Source: Sthenelais limicola
Lineage: Eukaryota; Annelida; Polychaeta; Phyllodocida; Sigalionidae
NCBI GenBank assembly: GCA_942159475.1
Contig: OW804095.1
Span: 155,016,536-155,080,535, forward strand
Direction: 5' to 3'
DNA: 64,000 bases
The stretch's first letter is position 1. Every line of letters starts with the position of its first letter. The position numbers and the translations under genes were made by a program. Positions 1 through 10,415 of the stretch are shown piece after piece. Below the pieces are notes generated by a model. That model was not told the DNA's origin, made no database searches, and saw only the letters and a list, made by a program, of their open reading frames with translations.

Positions 1-302
1 TGTTCCAGTAATCGGATGATGGGTATCTATTTGAGGACGGCAAATAGTGTGGTGTGGGGGGGGGGGGCGACTTTGCATTTTATAGCTCCATTCTCAGATA
101 TTGCGACCAAAGAAATAGTATCCAAAGAAATGCTGTTGTTATATGTTTAAACAAGAGTTACTCATGTTATGACATATAGGACTGAATATATCAATATTCT
201 GCTGCTGTTATATGTGTATACAAGAGTTACTCATATTGTGACTTATAGGACTGGACATATCAATATTCTGCTGCTATTATTGTGTATACAATAATTTGAA
301 GG
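1..302. repeat. Gene-free flank with a 69-bp tandem duplication
   Basis: No gene is visible. A G-tract lies near 55-67. A segment containing ACAAGAGTTACTCAT starts at 151 and recurs at 220, so a 69-bp unit is duplicated over about 137-274, with a short third partial copy to about 290. The rest is AT-rich with no recognisable signal. Confidence 0.6.
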
Positions 303-475
303 CGCCGGGAGAAAACTGCCGCCGATGAGCGATAATAAGTGAAGTCATCATTGGAAAGGATTCCAGCGAAAAAATCTTTAGTCAAATTATTCCTGGGTGG
401 AGTGGAAAAGAATGGAACAAAAAGTGGAAACATTTCTTTATTAATTTCATTAATTGTGGACTTATCAGGGCTTTT
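303..475 (+). repeat. Dispersed repeat family D, copy 1
   Basis: This segment shares blocks with two other places in the window (about 21880-22050 and 52300-52490). The blocks are GATGAGCGAT near the left edge, GTCAAAT followed by A/T-rich sequence in the middle, and GGAAAAGAATGGAAC towards the right. The shared order over about 170 bp with large indels between blocks indicates an old interspersed repeat. The class is unknown and no terminal repeat is evident. Confidence 0.45.
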
Positions 476-559
476 CACTTGCCCAAGTTTCAAAATATGT
501 ACACAAATAAAGCATAAAGTTTACAGGCTGTTGAACATTGTTTGGATTAATCACATTGA

Positions 560-645
560 CACTTGCATACAGAGGTTTATAGAATAGAATAGAGAATCTT
601 TTATTTGTCCAAATTAAGTACAATTGCAGTGGGTTGTAGACAAAC
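560..645 (-). mobile_element. Possible non-LTR retrotransposon 3' tail
   Basis: Read on the minus strand, this ends with a polyadenylation-like AATAAA followed by a short (TTCTA)n run. That resembles tails near 38400-38500, 51690-51830 and 58670-58790, which end in other pentanucleotide runs. No coding part is preserved. This is an inference from tail structure only. Confidence 0.3.
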
Positions 646-687
646 AGGTCGACATGCTTATGCATCGAATAACAAAATGAAGTGTTA

Positions 688-1718
688 TCCTTCCACCACC
701 CCTCGCCCTCTGTCCCTCTCCCTTCCCCCACCCCTCGCTCTCTGTCCCTCTCCCTTCCCCCACCCCTCGCTCTCTGTCCCTCTCCCTTCCACCACCCCTC
801 GCTCTCTGTCCCTCTCCCTTCCACCACCCCTCGCCCTCTGTCCCTCTCCCTTCCACCACCCCTCGCTCTCTGTCCCTCTCCCTTCCCCCACCCCTCGCCC
901 TCTGTCCCTCTCCCTTCCACCACCCCTCGCTCTCTGTCTCTCTCCCTTCCCCCACCCCTCGCTCTCTGTCCCTCTCCCTTCCCCCACCCCTCGCTCTCTG
1001 TCCCTCTCCCTTCCCCCACCCCTCGCTCTCTGTCCCTCTCCCTTCCCCCACCCCTCGCCCTCTGTCTCTCTCCCTTCCCCCACCCCTCGCCCTCTGTCTC
1101 TCTCCCTTCCCCCACCCCTCGCTCTCTGTCCCTCTCCCTTCCCCCACCCCTCGCTCTCTGTCTCTCTCCCTTCCATCACCCCTCACCCTCTGTCCCTCTC
1201 CCTTCCACCACCCCTCGCCCTCTGTCCCTCTCCCTTCCATCACCCCTCACCCTCTGTCCCTCTCCCTTCCACCACCCCTCGCCCTCTGTCCCTCTCCCTT
1301 CCCCCACCCCTCGCCCTCTGTCTCTCTCCCTTCCCCCACCCCTCGCTCTCTGTCCCTCTCCCTTCACCCACCCCTCGCTCTCTGTCCCTCTCCCTTCCCC
1401 CACCCCTCGCCCTCTGTCTCTCTCCCTTCCCCCACCCCTCGCTCTCTGTCCCTCTCCCTTCCCCCACCCCTCGCTCTCTGTCCCTCTCCCTTCCCCCACC
1501 CCTCGCCCTCTGTCCCTCTCCCTTCCCCCACCCCTCGCCCTCTGTCTCTCTCCCTTCCCCCACCCCTCGCTCTCTGTCCCTCTCCCTTCCACCACCCCTC
1601 GCCCTCTGTCCCTCTCCCTTCCCCCACCCCTCGCCCTCTGTCCCTCTCCCTTCCCCCACCCCTCGCCCTCTGTCCCTCTCCCTTCCCCCACCCCTCGCCC
1701 TCTGTCCCTCTCCCTTCC
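688..1718. repeat. 32-bp pyrimidine-rich minisatellite
   Basis: About 32 head-to-tail copies of a 32-bp unit built from CCCCTCGCTCTCTGTCCCTC plus CTCCCTTCCCCCA. The unit length is clear from the CCCCTCGC block at 731 and 763. Variation is mainly C/T and C/A at a few positions (CCCCCA versus CCACCA, GTCC versus GTCT). The + strand is nearly all pyrimidine, so the array could form triplex-type structures. It has no stop codons in several frames, which explains long Pro/Ser/Leu ORFs that I do not regard as genes. Confidence 0.95.
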
Positions 1719-3296
1719 ATACCATCACGTCGCCCTGAGAGAGATCCAACCTCTCTAGTAGATCCAGTCCGCCCGCTGAGCTCAACGCAATCTTTTAAGA
1801 ATATTCCATAATAAATAAGAAGCACAGTTTTTTTGTTGCTTTTTGAGAAAATTCGGATTTTCTTATAGCACTTTTCAGATGTCATCCCATAGGAAGAGTT
1901 TAAGGATTATCGGTTTTAAGATTTAGATTTCGATAGTTGAATCAAGATAATCTTGTGGGCTTGCGGCAAAAAGTGAAAGCTTTTATGACAGTCCATATTT
2001 GTGGGACCCAAACAGGCTGCGCTCATGAATGGGCTACCACACATTCTGGGAGATTTTGAGTAAAACCTTTCACCTTTAAACATCTGACATAATATGGTTT
2101 TCCATGAAATCCTGAAACCCAATAAATGATGCAAATATTTTATAGAAATTATAGCGTTGCCATGGGAACCAGGCATCACTTTACACCTGAATTAACACCT
2201 GGCTATTTGTTAATCTTCTATTTCTAAATATGCGCTAAAGTCACTAGACAATCAATAGTCATATTTATATATATTGAGAAAAATAACACAATATTATGAA
2301 CGCCATTTCAGAAATTGTAAAACCGTGAGGCAACGCTGTCCCGCTTGAAAAAGAAAGACATAATCTGGACCAAAAAGACAAAATCTGGAGAAACAGATAA
2401 AGAACTTCAAAGTATAATGAATGAAAATGATATAAAATTTGGTCATTTTTATATCCCTATGATCACTCTCAGGGTTTTTGTTAAATGGTTTCCTTAGAAA
2501 AAGAGAGCCAGACCCACGAGGTCAATAGAAGAGTATAAATGGTGTAGTTTACGATATAACCCAATTGTAAATAACTTGCTACCATTGGTGAGCTATATTT
2601 ACCCATCTATATATAGATGTATGGCCTGCAGTTCGGTTATTTACCAGTCAACTACATTTTGATTTAAGTGCTCATTAATTATGCAAATTAGGTCATCACA
2701 TAGCTAGAAGTAGGTCAGGAATCTCCTCTCTGCCAATCAGAATTATGCAACCAGTATATGCATTGTCAAGTGGAGGAGTGCACATGACAGGAAGTGCACT
2801 CATACATAAATCAATAAAAATACTAACATCTAGACCTAATTTCTATTTGACATAGCGACCTGAATATTTTATTCACATTATTTAAACTTCTCAAACATAA
2901 TAGTCTTTTCTTGCTACATGAATTTGTTTCTAGTCATAGTTTGATGAGTAGCATAGCACTCACATCTTCTTCCTTTCTTTCCAAAATAAATTGATCTTTC
3001 TCCACATTTCTCTCCTTCCCAAATATCTCAGATCTTTCTTCCTGCATCAATAATGTCCATGTGCATTTCCTTCTCTTTCTTTATCCTCAAAATCTATCTC
3101 TTTTATCATTAACAATCTTCCCCTCCCAGACATTCTAGCTTTTCCAAATAGTATGTAACCGATTTTTAAACCACACCATAATCTACTGAAGCAGATATTG
3201 AAAGAATGTGAGCAGATTGACCAGCAAGATGTATAGTATTTCCTGCACTAAAGTGGGAACTCCACTGGACCTATTGTGGATATGAGCGGCAGGCGA
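1719..3296. other. Gene-free AT-rich spacer
   Basis: No ORF of recognisable family, RNA gene or clear repeat is seen. Short ORFs, such as one on the minus strand at 1916-2179, have no identifiable motif. Around 2940-3170 there is a TTTCTT/CTTCC-rich stretch. Confidence 0.5.
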
Positions 3297-6200
3297 AGGA
3301 GAGACAGGGGACAGTACCACTAGTGGAGGAGAGACAGGGGACAGTACCACTAGTGGAGGAGAGACAGAGGACAGTACCACTAGTGGAGGAGAGACAGGGG
3401 ACAGTACCACTAGTGGAGGAGAGGCAGGGGACAGTACCACTAGTGGAGGAGAGACAGGGGACAGTACCACTAGTGGAGGAGAGACAGGGGACAGTACCAC
3501 TAGTGGAGGAGAGACAGAGGCCAGTACCACTAGTGGAGGAGAGACAGAGGACAGTACCACTAGTGGAGGAGAGACAGGGGACAGTACCACTAGTGGAGGA
3601 GAGACAGGGGACAGTACCACTAGTGGAGGAGAAACAGGGGACAGTCAGGCTAGTGGAGGAGAGACAGGGGACAGTACCACTAGTGGAGGAGGGACAGGGG
3701 ACAGTACCACTAGTGGAGGAGAGACAGGGGACAGTACCACTAGTGGAGGAGAGACAGGGGACAGTACCACTAGTGGAGGAGAGACAGGGGACAGTACCAC
3801 TAGTGGAGGAGAGACAGAGGACAGTACCACTAGTGGAGGAGAGACAGAGGCCAGTACCACTAGTGGAGGAGAGACAGGGGACAGTACCACTAGTGGAGGA
3901 GAGACAGGGGACAGTATTACTAGTGGAGGAGAGACAGGGGACAGTACCACTAGTGGAGGAGAGGCAGGGGACAGTACCACTAGTGGAGGAGAGACAGGGG
4001 ACAGTACCACTAGTGGAGGAGAGACAGGGGACAGTACCACTAGTGGAGGAGAGACAGGGGACAGTACCACTAGTGGAGGAGAGACAGGGGACAGTACCAC
4101 TAGTGGAGGAGAGACAGGGGACAGTACCACTAGTGGAGGAGAGACAGGGGACAGTACCACTAGTGGAGGAGAGACAGGGGACAGTACCACTAGTGGAGGA
4201 GAGACAGGGGACAGTACCACTAGTGGAGGAGAGACAGAGGACAGTACCACTAGTGGAGGAGAGACAGGGGACAGTACCACTAGTGGAGGAGAGACAGGGG
4301 ACAGTACCACTAGTGGAGGAGAGACAGGGGACAGTACCACTAGTGGAGGAGAGACAGGGGACAGTACCACTAGTGGAGGAGAAACAGGGGACAGTCAGGC
4401 TAGTGGAGGAGAGACAGGGGACAGTACCACTAGTGGAGGAGAGACAGGGGACAGTACCACTAGTGGAGGAGAGACAGAGGACAGTACCACTAGTGGAGGA
4501 GAGACAGGGGACAGTACCACTAGTGGAGGAGAGACAGAGGACAGTACCACTAGTGGAGGAGAGACAGGGGACAGTACCACTAGTGGAGGAGAGACAGGGG
4601 GCAGTACCACTAGTGGAGGAGAGACAGGGGACAGTACCACTAGTGCAGGAGAGACAGGGGACAGTACCACTAGTGGAGGAGAGACAGGGGACAGTACCAC
4701 TAGTGGAGGAGAGACAGGGGACAGTACCACTAGTGGAGGAGAGACAGGGGACAGTACCACTAGTGCAGGAGAGACAGGGGACAGTACCACTAGTGCAGGA
4801 GAGACAGGGGACAGTACCACTAGTGGAGGAGAGACAGGGGACAGTACCACTAGTGGAGGAGAGACAGGGGACAGTACCACTAGTGGAGGAGAGACAGGGG
4901 ACAGTACCACTAGTGGAGGAGAGACAGGGGACAGTACCACTAGTGGAGGAGAGACAGAGGACAGTACCACTAGTGGAGGAGAGACAGGGGACAGTATCAC
5001 TAGTGGAGGAGAGACAGGGGACAGTACCACTAGTGGAGGAGAGACAGGGGACAGTACCACTAGTGGAGGAGAGACAGGGGACAGTACCACTAGTGGAGGA
5101 GAGACAGGGGACAGTACCACTAGTGGAGGAGAGACAGGGGACAGTACCACTAGTGGAGGAGAGACAGGGGACAGTACCACTAGTGGAGGAGAGACAGAGG
5201 ACAGTACCACTAGTGGAGGAGAGACAGGGGACAGTACCACTAGTGGAGGAGAGACAGGGGACAGTACCACTAGTGGAGGAGAGACAGGGGACAGTACCAC
5301 TAGTGTAGGAGAGACAGGGGACAGTACCACTAGTGGAGGAGAGACAGAGGACAGTACCACTAGTGGAGGAGAGACAGAGGACAGTACCACTAGTGGAGGA
5401 GAGACAGAGGACAGTACCACTAGTGGAGGAGAGACAGGGGACAGTACCACTAGTGCAGGAGAGACAGGGGACAGTACCACTAGTGGAGGAGACACAGGGG
5501 ACAGTACCACTAGTGGAGGAGAGACAGGGGACAGTACCACTAGTGGAGGAGAGACAGGGGACAGTACCACTAGTGGAGGAGAGACAGGGGACAGTACCAC
5601 TAGTGGAGGAGAGACAGGGGACAGTACCACTAGTGGAGGAGAGACAGGGGACAGTACCACTAGTGGAGGAGAGACAGGGGACAGTACCACTAGTGGAGGA
5701 GAGACAGGGGACAGTACCACTAGTGGAGGAGAGACAGGGGACAGTACCACTAGTGGAGGAGAGACAGAGGACAGTACCACTAGTGGAGGAGAGACAGGGG
5801 ACAGTACCACTAGTGGAGGAGAGACAGAGGACAGTACCACTAGTGGAGGAGAGACAGGGGACAGTACCACTAGTGGAGGAGAGACAGGGGACAGTACCAC
5901 TAGTGGAGGAGAGACAGGGGACAGTACCACTAGTGGAGGAGAGACAGGGGACAGTACCACTAGTGGAGGAGAGACAGAGGACAGTACCACTAGTGGAGGA
6001 GAGACAGGGGACAGTACCACTAGTGGAGGAGAGACAGGGGACAGTACCACTAGTGGAGGAGAGACAGGGGACAGTACCACTAGTGGAGGAGAGACAGGGG
6101 ACAGTACCACTAGTGGAGGAGAGACAGGGGACAGTACCACTAGTGGAGGAGAGACAGAGGACAGTACCACTAGTGGAGGAGAGACAGGGGACAGTACCAC

Positions 6201-8028
6201 TAGTGGAGGAGAGACAGGGGACAGTACCACTAGTGGAGGAGAGACAGGGGACAGTACCACTAGTGGAGGAGAGACAAGGCAGTCAGACCAGTGGAGGAGA
6301 GACAGGGGACAGTACCACTAGTGGAGGAGAGACAAGGCAGTCAGACCAGTGGAGGAGAGACAGAGGACAGTACCACTAGTGGAGGAGAGACAGGGGACAG
6401 TACCACTAGTGGAGGAGAGACAGGGGACAGTACCACTAGTGGAGGAGAGACAGAGGACAGTACCACTAGTGGAGGAGAGACAGGGGACAGTACCACTAGT
6501 GGAGGAGAGACAGGGGACAGTACCACTAGTGGAGGAGAGACAGAGGACAGTACCACTAGTGGAGGAGAGACAGGGGACAGTACCACTAGTGGAGGAGAGA
6601 CAGGGGACAGTACCACTAGTGGAGGAGAGACAGGGGACAGTACCACTAGTGGAGGAGAGACAGGGGACAGTACCACTAGTGGAGGAGAGACAGGGGACAG
6701 TACCACTAGTGGAGGAGAGACAGGGGACAGTACCACTAGTGGAGGAGAGACAGGGGACAGTACCACTAGTGGAGGAGAGACAGGGGACAGTACCACTAGT
6801 GGAGGAGAGACAGAGGACAGTACCACTAGTGGAGGAGAGACAGGGGACAGTACCACTAGTGGAGGAGAGACAGGGGACAGTACCACTAGTGGAGGAGAGA
6901 CAGGGGACAGTACCACTAGTGGAGGAGAGACAGGGGACAGTACCACTAGTGGAGGAGAGACAGGGGACAGTACCACTAGTGGAGGAGAGACAGGGGACAG
7001 TACCACTAGTGGAGGAGAGACAGGGGACAGTACCACTAGTGGAGGAGAGACAGAGGACAGTACCACTAGTGGAGGAGAGACAGGGGACAGTACCACTAGT
7101 GGAGGAGAGACAGAGGACAGTACCACTAGTGGAGGAGAGACAGGGGACAGTACCACTAGTGGAGGAGAGACAGGGGACAGTACCACTAGTGGAGGAGAGA
7201 CAGGGGACAGCGTACCACTAGTGGAGGAGAGACAGGGGACAGTACCACTAGTGGAGGAGAGACAGGGGACAGGGTACCACTAGTGGAGGAGAGACAGGGG
7301 ACAGTACCACTAGTGGAGGAGAGACAGGGCAGTCAGGCTAGTGGAGGAGAGACAGGGGACAGTACCACTAGTGGAGGAGAGACAGGGGACAGTACCACTA
7401 GTGGAGGAGAGACAGGGGGCAGTACCACTAGTGGAGGAGAGACAGGGGACAGTACCACTAGTGGAGGAGAGACAGGGGACAGTACCACTAGTGGAGGAGA
7501 GACAGAGGACAGTACCACTAGTGGAGGAGAGACAGGGGACAGTACCACTAGTGGAGGAGAGACAGGGGACAGTACCACTAGTGGAGGAGAGACAGGGGAC
7601 AGTACCACTAGTGGAGGAGAGACAGGGGACAGTACCACTAGTGGAGGAGAGACAGGGGACAGTACCACTAGTGGAGGAGAGACAGGGGACAGTACCACTA
7701 GTGGAGGAGAGACAGGGGACAGTACCACTAGTGGAGGAGAGACAGGGGACAGTACCACTAGTGGAGGAGAGACAGGGGACAGTACCACTAGTGGAGGAGA
7801 GACAGGGGACAGTACCACTAGTGGAGGAGAGACAGGGGACAGTACCACTAGTGGAGGAGAGACAGGGGACAGTACCACTAGTGGAGGAGAGACAGGGGAC
7901 AGTACCACTAGTGGAGGAGAGACAGAGGACAGTACCACTAGTGGAGGAGAGACAGGGGACAGTACCACTAGTGGAGGAGAGACAGGGGACAGTACCACTA
8001 GTGGAGGAGAGACAGGGGACAGTACCAC
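3297..8028. repeat. Giant 30-bp minisatellite, left half (class 1 monomer)
   Basis: About 157 head-to-tail copies of a 30-bp unit: GGAGGAGAGACAGGGGACAG followed by TACCACTAGT. Variants are mostly single-base (GGGGAC/GAGGAC, TACC/TATC, GGAGGA/GCAGGA). Units carrying CAGTCAGGC or CAGTCAGACC occur at 3649, 4393, 6286, 6340 and 7332. Indels near 6280-6350, 7210, 7271 and 7330 shift the phase. Because 30 is a multiple of 3 and the unit is stop-free in several frames, ORFs of hundreds of codons arise on both strands. This half ends in AGTACCAC, where the Merlin element begins. Confidence 0.97.
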
Positions 8029-8569
8029 GGGTAGTTTCCACCTTTCCGGCCCCCTCTCATTCTAGCCCCGCAGGGCTACTTTCCCTTATTCCCTTGTCAT
8101 TCTAGCCCCGCAGGGCTATGAAGGGAACACTTATCTATCAATAACTGGAATTTTGGAATTGTCAGACCTATGAAAATGCTATTTCAGTTGAGATATAAAC
8201 AACCTCTCCTACTCCACATCTCCGCCGACATAGCTTCCATTATGCCCTAGAATTTACCCTGACTTGACATTTGACCTAGTATTCCTGACTTGACCTACTC
8301 TAATTTACCAGAACTTTAGTCACATGACCTCATGCTGGCCCTCCCTGGAACTAGCTTCATGTGATCGTACTAGGGTTAGTGCAAAGGGGTGCAAAGACAA
8401 AGAGTACTTGTACTTGGGTACAACTAACTTGTTATTAATAGGGTTAATGTTAGAGGGATACCTAAAATTGTAGCTTAATACTTGATATTTCATTAGGTGG
8501 AGTAAAAGAATTAAAGCTATTTTTGGGTCTTTTCCAACATGAAACTAGGAAAAAAGGGTTAACAAAGAG

Positions 8570-8930
8570 AGAAAAAAGGGGGGTGTGGGGGGTTTCCCCC
8601 CACATACAACAAAGAGAGAAAAAAGGGGGGTGTGGGGGGTTTCCCCCCACATTAACAAAGAGAAAAAAGGGGGGTGTGGGGGGTTTCCCCCCACATAAAA
8701 CAAAGAGAGAAAAAAGGGGGGTGTGGGGGGTTTCCCCCCACATAAAACAAAGAGAGAAAAAAGGGGGGTGTGGGGGGTTTCCCCCCACATTAACAAAGAG
8801 AAAAAAGGGGGGTGTGGGGGGTTTCCCCCCACATAAAACAAAGAGAGAAAAAAGGGGGGGGTGGGGGGTTTCCCCCCACATAAAATAAAGAGAAAAAAGG
8901 GGGGTGTGGGGGGTTTCCCCCCACATGAAA
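8570..8930. repeat. G-rich hairpin tandem array inside the Merlin element
   Basis: Eight units of alternating 47 and 44 bp. Each has AACAAAGAGA, an A-run, GGGGGG, then a perfect inverted repeat of TGTGGGGGG and CCCCCCACA around a TTT loop. The TTT loops fall at about 8593, 8640, 8684 and onward. Each unit can fold as a 9-bp GC hairpin, and the two adjacent G6 runs could join a G-quadruplex. The array lies just downstream of the transposase stop codon. ORFs across it, with repeated WGETPH or GGFPP motifs, are by-products. Confidence 0.9.
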
Positions 8931-8966
8931 CAACAGAGAAAATAAGAGACAGTATTGTACTAACCT

Positions 8967-10070
8967 CTATTCAAAAAGATCGCCAGAGGTGTCAAAAATG
9001 GAGTAATTGAGTTCTGGTTCACAATGGCTTGGTTTTGATTCCAGTGGCTCAATGCTGCATTCTATTTTAGCCCTTTTTGGAGAAACTTGGGGGTACACTT
9101 GCCTGATAAGTTCTACAAATGCACGAAATTTATCCTCAGACTGTCTTAACACATATCGACGAACAACGTATGCATCAATATAAGATTGGTATAGTGCCTT
9201 TGTTGTTCCATATCGTGGAAGACTAGCTTTTACAGCCCTCCATGTGCTTTCAATGGTGTTTGTACAGCAGTCATTTTCCTCATTGTAAAATTCCTCAGAA
9301 TGGTTTACTTTTTTGTGGCTGTAGTTTAGTCCCAATTCTGGAATCTTGTTGTAAACTGCCCAGCAATCTGAATGTATTTCAGTGCCAGGAGCGATATGCT
9401 TTTTAATTAAAGGTAGAAGGGTGCTGCAGTCTCTTTTGTCAACTGCCACAATGAACATTCGTTCACTGTCTCTTTCAATTCCTCCAAACACCCAAACACC
9501 ATCAACTTTTTTCCCCTTGTTATATTTTCGCTTGCCAAACTTACTTTCATCTATTTCAACTACTTTACCAATTCCACCGATTTGCCCATAATGTTTATCA
9601 ATGTAAACACTACAAATTTCACGGCAAAAGTTCTCCCAATCAACCAGTGTGGTATGACCTAGCTTCAGTTCGTGTTCCAGAAGGTATTGGGGATATTGTA
9701 GGGTCCAACAGTACATGAATTTAATGATGGTATCCAGAGGCAACTTACTCTTAGAGAACCATGAATTTGCTCGGATGGATTTCTTCTTTCGGCAAACCTT
9801 CTTGCAACACCTCCAAATTAATCCATCCTTTATGGATTTGTCTGTAACTAATTTAACTTCTCCTTCAGAACAAAACTCACATAATCCTTCGAAATTGCCA
9901 AGTAGCTCCTCCTCTCTCAACCACAAAATAACTCTCTGGTAATCCTGACACAATTCTACTATATCCTGTAATCTGTAGGCATCAGCTGCTGTTTTAGTTG
10001 GGGGTTTTCTAACAGTTAAAACACGTTTTTCTCTAGGTATCCAAGGCTTGCTCTCCTTCCTCTTAGCCAT
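8967..10070 (-). CDS. Merlin/IS1595-like (ISXO2-type) DDE transposase
   Basis: An uninterrupted 367-codon ORF with an ATG start (MAKRKESKPW). It most likely cuts and pastes the surrounding Merlin element. The basic N-terminus (1-25) is followed by a probable zinc ribbon with C64-x2-C67 and a CC at 88-89 plus C93. The catalytic core holds VEIDESKFGKRKYNKGKK with D174, an aromatic GVWVFGGIER segment, IHSDCW with D235, and NTIESTW with E274. This order and wording are characteristic of the ISXO2-like transposase domain shared by IS1595-family insertion sequences and animal Merlin elements. No stop or frameshift is seen and all three acidic residues are present, so it may be active. The C-terminal 40 residues are poorly conserved-looking. 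Start choice rests on the only upstream ATG in frame. Domestication is possible but unlikely given the flanking inverted ends. Confidence 0.9.
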   Translation of the reverse strand: MAKRKESKPWIPREKRVLTVRKPPTKTAADAYRLQDIVELCQDYQRVILWLREEELLGNFEGLCEFCSEGEVKLVTDKSIKDGLIWRCCKKVCRKKKSIRANSWFSKSKLPLDTIIKFMYCWTLQYPQYLLEHELKLGHTTLVDWENFCREICSVYIDKHYGQIGGIGKVVEIDESKFGKRKYNKGKKVDGVWVFGGIERDSERMFIVAVDKRDCSTLLPLIKKHIAPGTEIHSDCWAVYNKIPELGLNYSHKKVNHSEEFYNEENDCCTNTIESTWRAVKASLPRYGTTKALYQSYIDAYVVRRYVLRQSEDKFRAFVELIRQVYPQVSPKRAKIECSIEPLESKPSHCEPELNYSIFDTSGDLFE

Positions 10071-10259
10071 CTCATGGAAAACTGACTTAAATTTCCCTCC
10101 AAATTGTTACTTTTATGACCCTACCACCCCACCCAGTCAAGATTCCTCCAGTTGAGGGGATTCCCCATCATCAAATCTCCCTTACATCTCCCGCCTCCAA
10201 ACCAGTCCTATAGTGACTCACTCATCTACTGATCATAAAAGTACACTCAAGTAAGAGCT

Positions 10260-10360
10260 GGGGCTGTGGCTCAGTTGGTAGAGCGTCGGCTCTATAGTTA
10301 CTACTTCTACCAACTGAGTCATAGGCACAGCTTCCAAGGAACTCATGGGTTCGACTCCCA
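10260..10360 (+). other. tRNA-like Pol III box A/box B segment (SINE-like)
   Basis: TGGCTCAGTTGG at 10267-10278 fits the tRNA box A consensus, with a plausible GCTC/GAGC D-stem. GGTTCGACTCC at 10348-10358 fits box B. Start to start, the boxes are 81 bp apart. The sequence between them contains CTACCAACTGAG, the reverse complement of the D-arm, so it is rearranged. The 3' side does not pair with GGGGCTG as an acceptor stem, so this is not a functional tRNA gene. It lies near the right end of the Merlin element, followed by an inverted repeat CCAGGCT/AGCCTGG at about 10359-10382. It could be a SINE head or a captured tRNA fragment. Confidence 0.5.
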
Positions 10361-10415
10361 GGCTGGGAAGGAAAAGCCTGGGAGAGAAGGGGGCCGGAAT
10401 AGTGGAAGTGTCCCC

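Larger units (their letters stand above)
8029..10415 (-). mobile_element. Complete Merlin-type DNA transposon inserted in the minisatellite
   Basis: The element is bounded by imperfect inverted ends. The left end begins GGGTAGTTTCCACC and the right end, read in reverse complement, begins GGGGACACTTCCAC. Both continue through TTCCGGCCCCCT, giving about 28 bp with one indel. AGTACCAC lies at 8021-8028 and again at 10416-10423, an 8-bp overlap of the interrupted minisatellite. That matches the 8-9-bp target duplication known for Merlin elements. Inside are an intact transposase ORF (8967-10070, minus), a G-rich hairpin array downstream of it, a 21-bp direct repeat at 8058-8078 and 8098-8118, and a tRNA-like box A/B segment at 10260-10360. 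The intact ORF and preserved duplication suggest recent insertion. The alternative, two arrays that happen to flank the segment, explains the 8-bp phase overlap less well. Confidence 0.8.

Noticed and set aside
605..1885. Pro/Ser/Leu and Gly/Glu/Arg ORFs over the 32-bp array
   Set aside because: Same cause: stop-free low-complexity repeat, open on both strands.
8462..8926. ORFs with repeated WGETPH or GGFPP motifs
   Set aside because: They are translations of the G-rich hairpin array within the Merlin element.
10260..10360. Functional tRNA gene
   Set aside because: Box A and B fit, but the acceptor stem does not pair and the middle is rearranged, so no cloverleaf forms.
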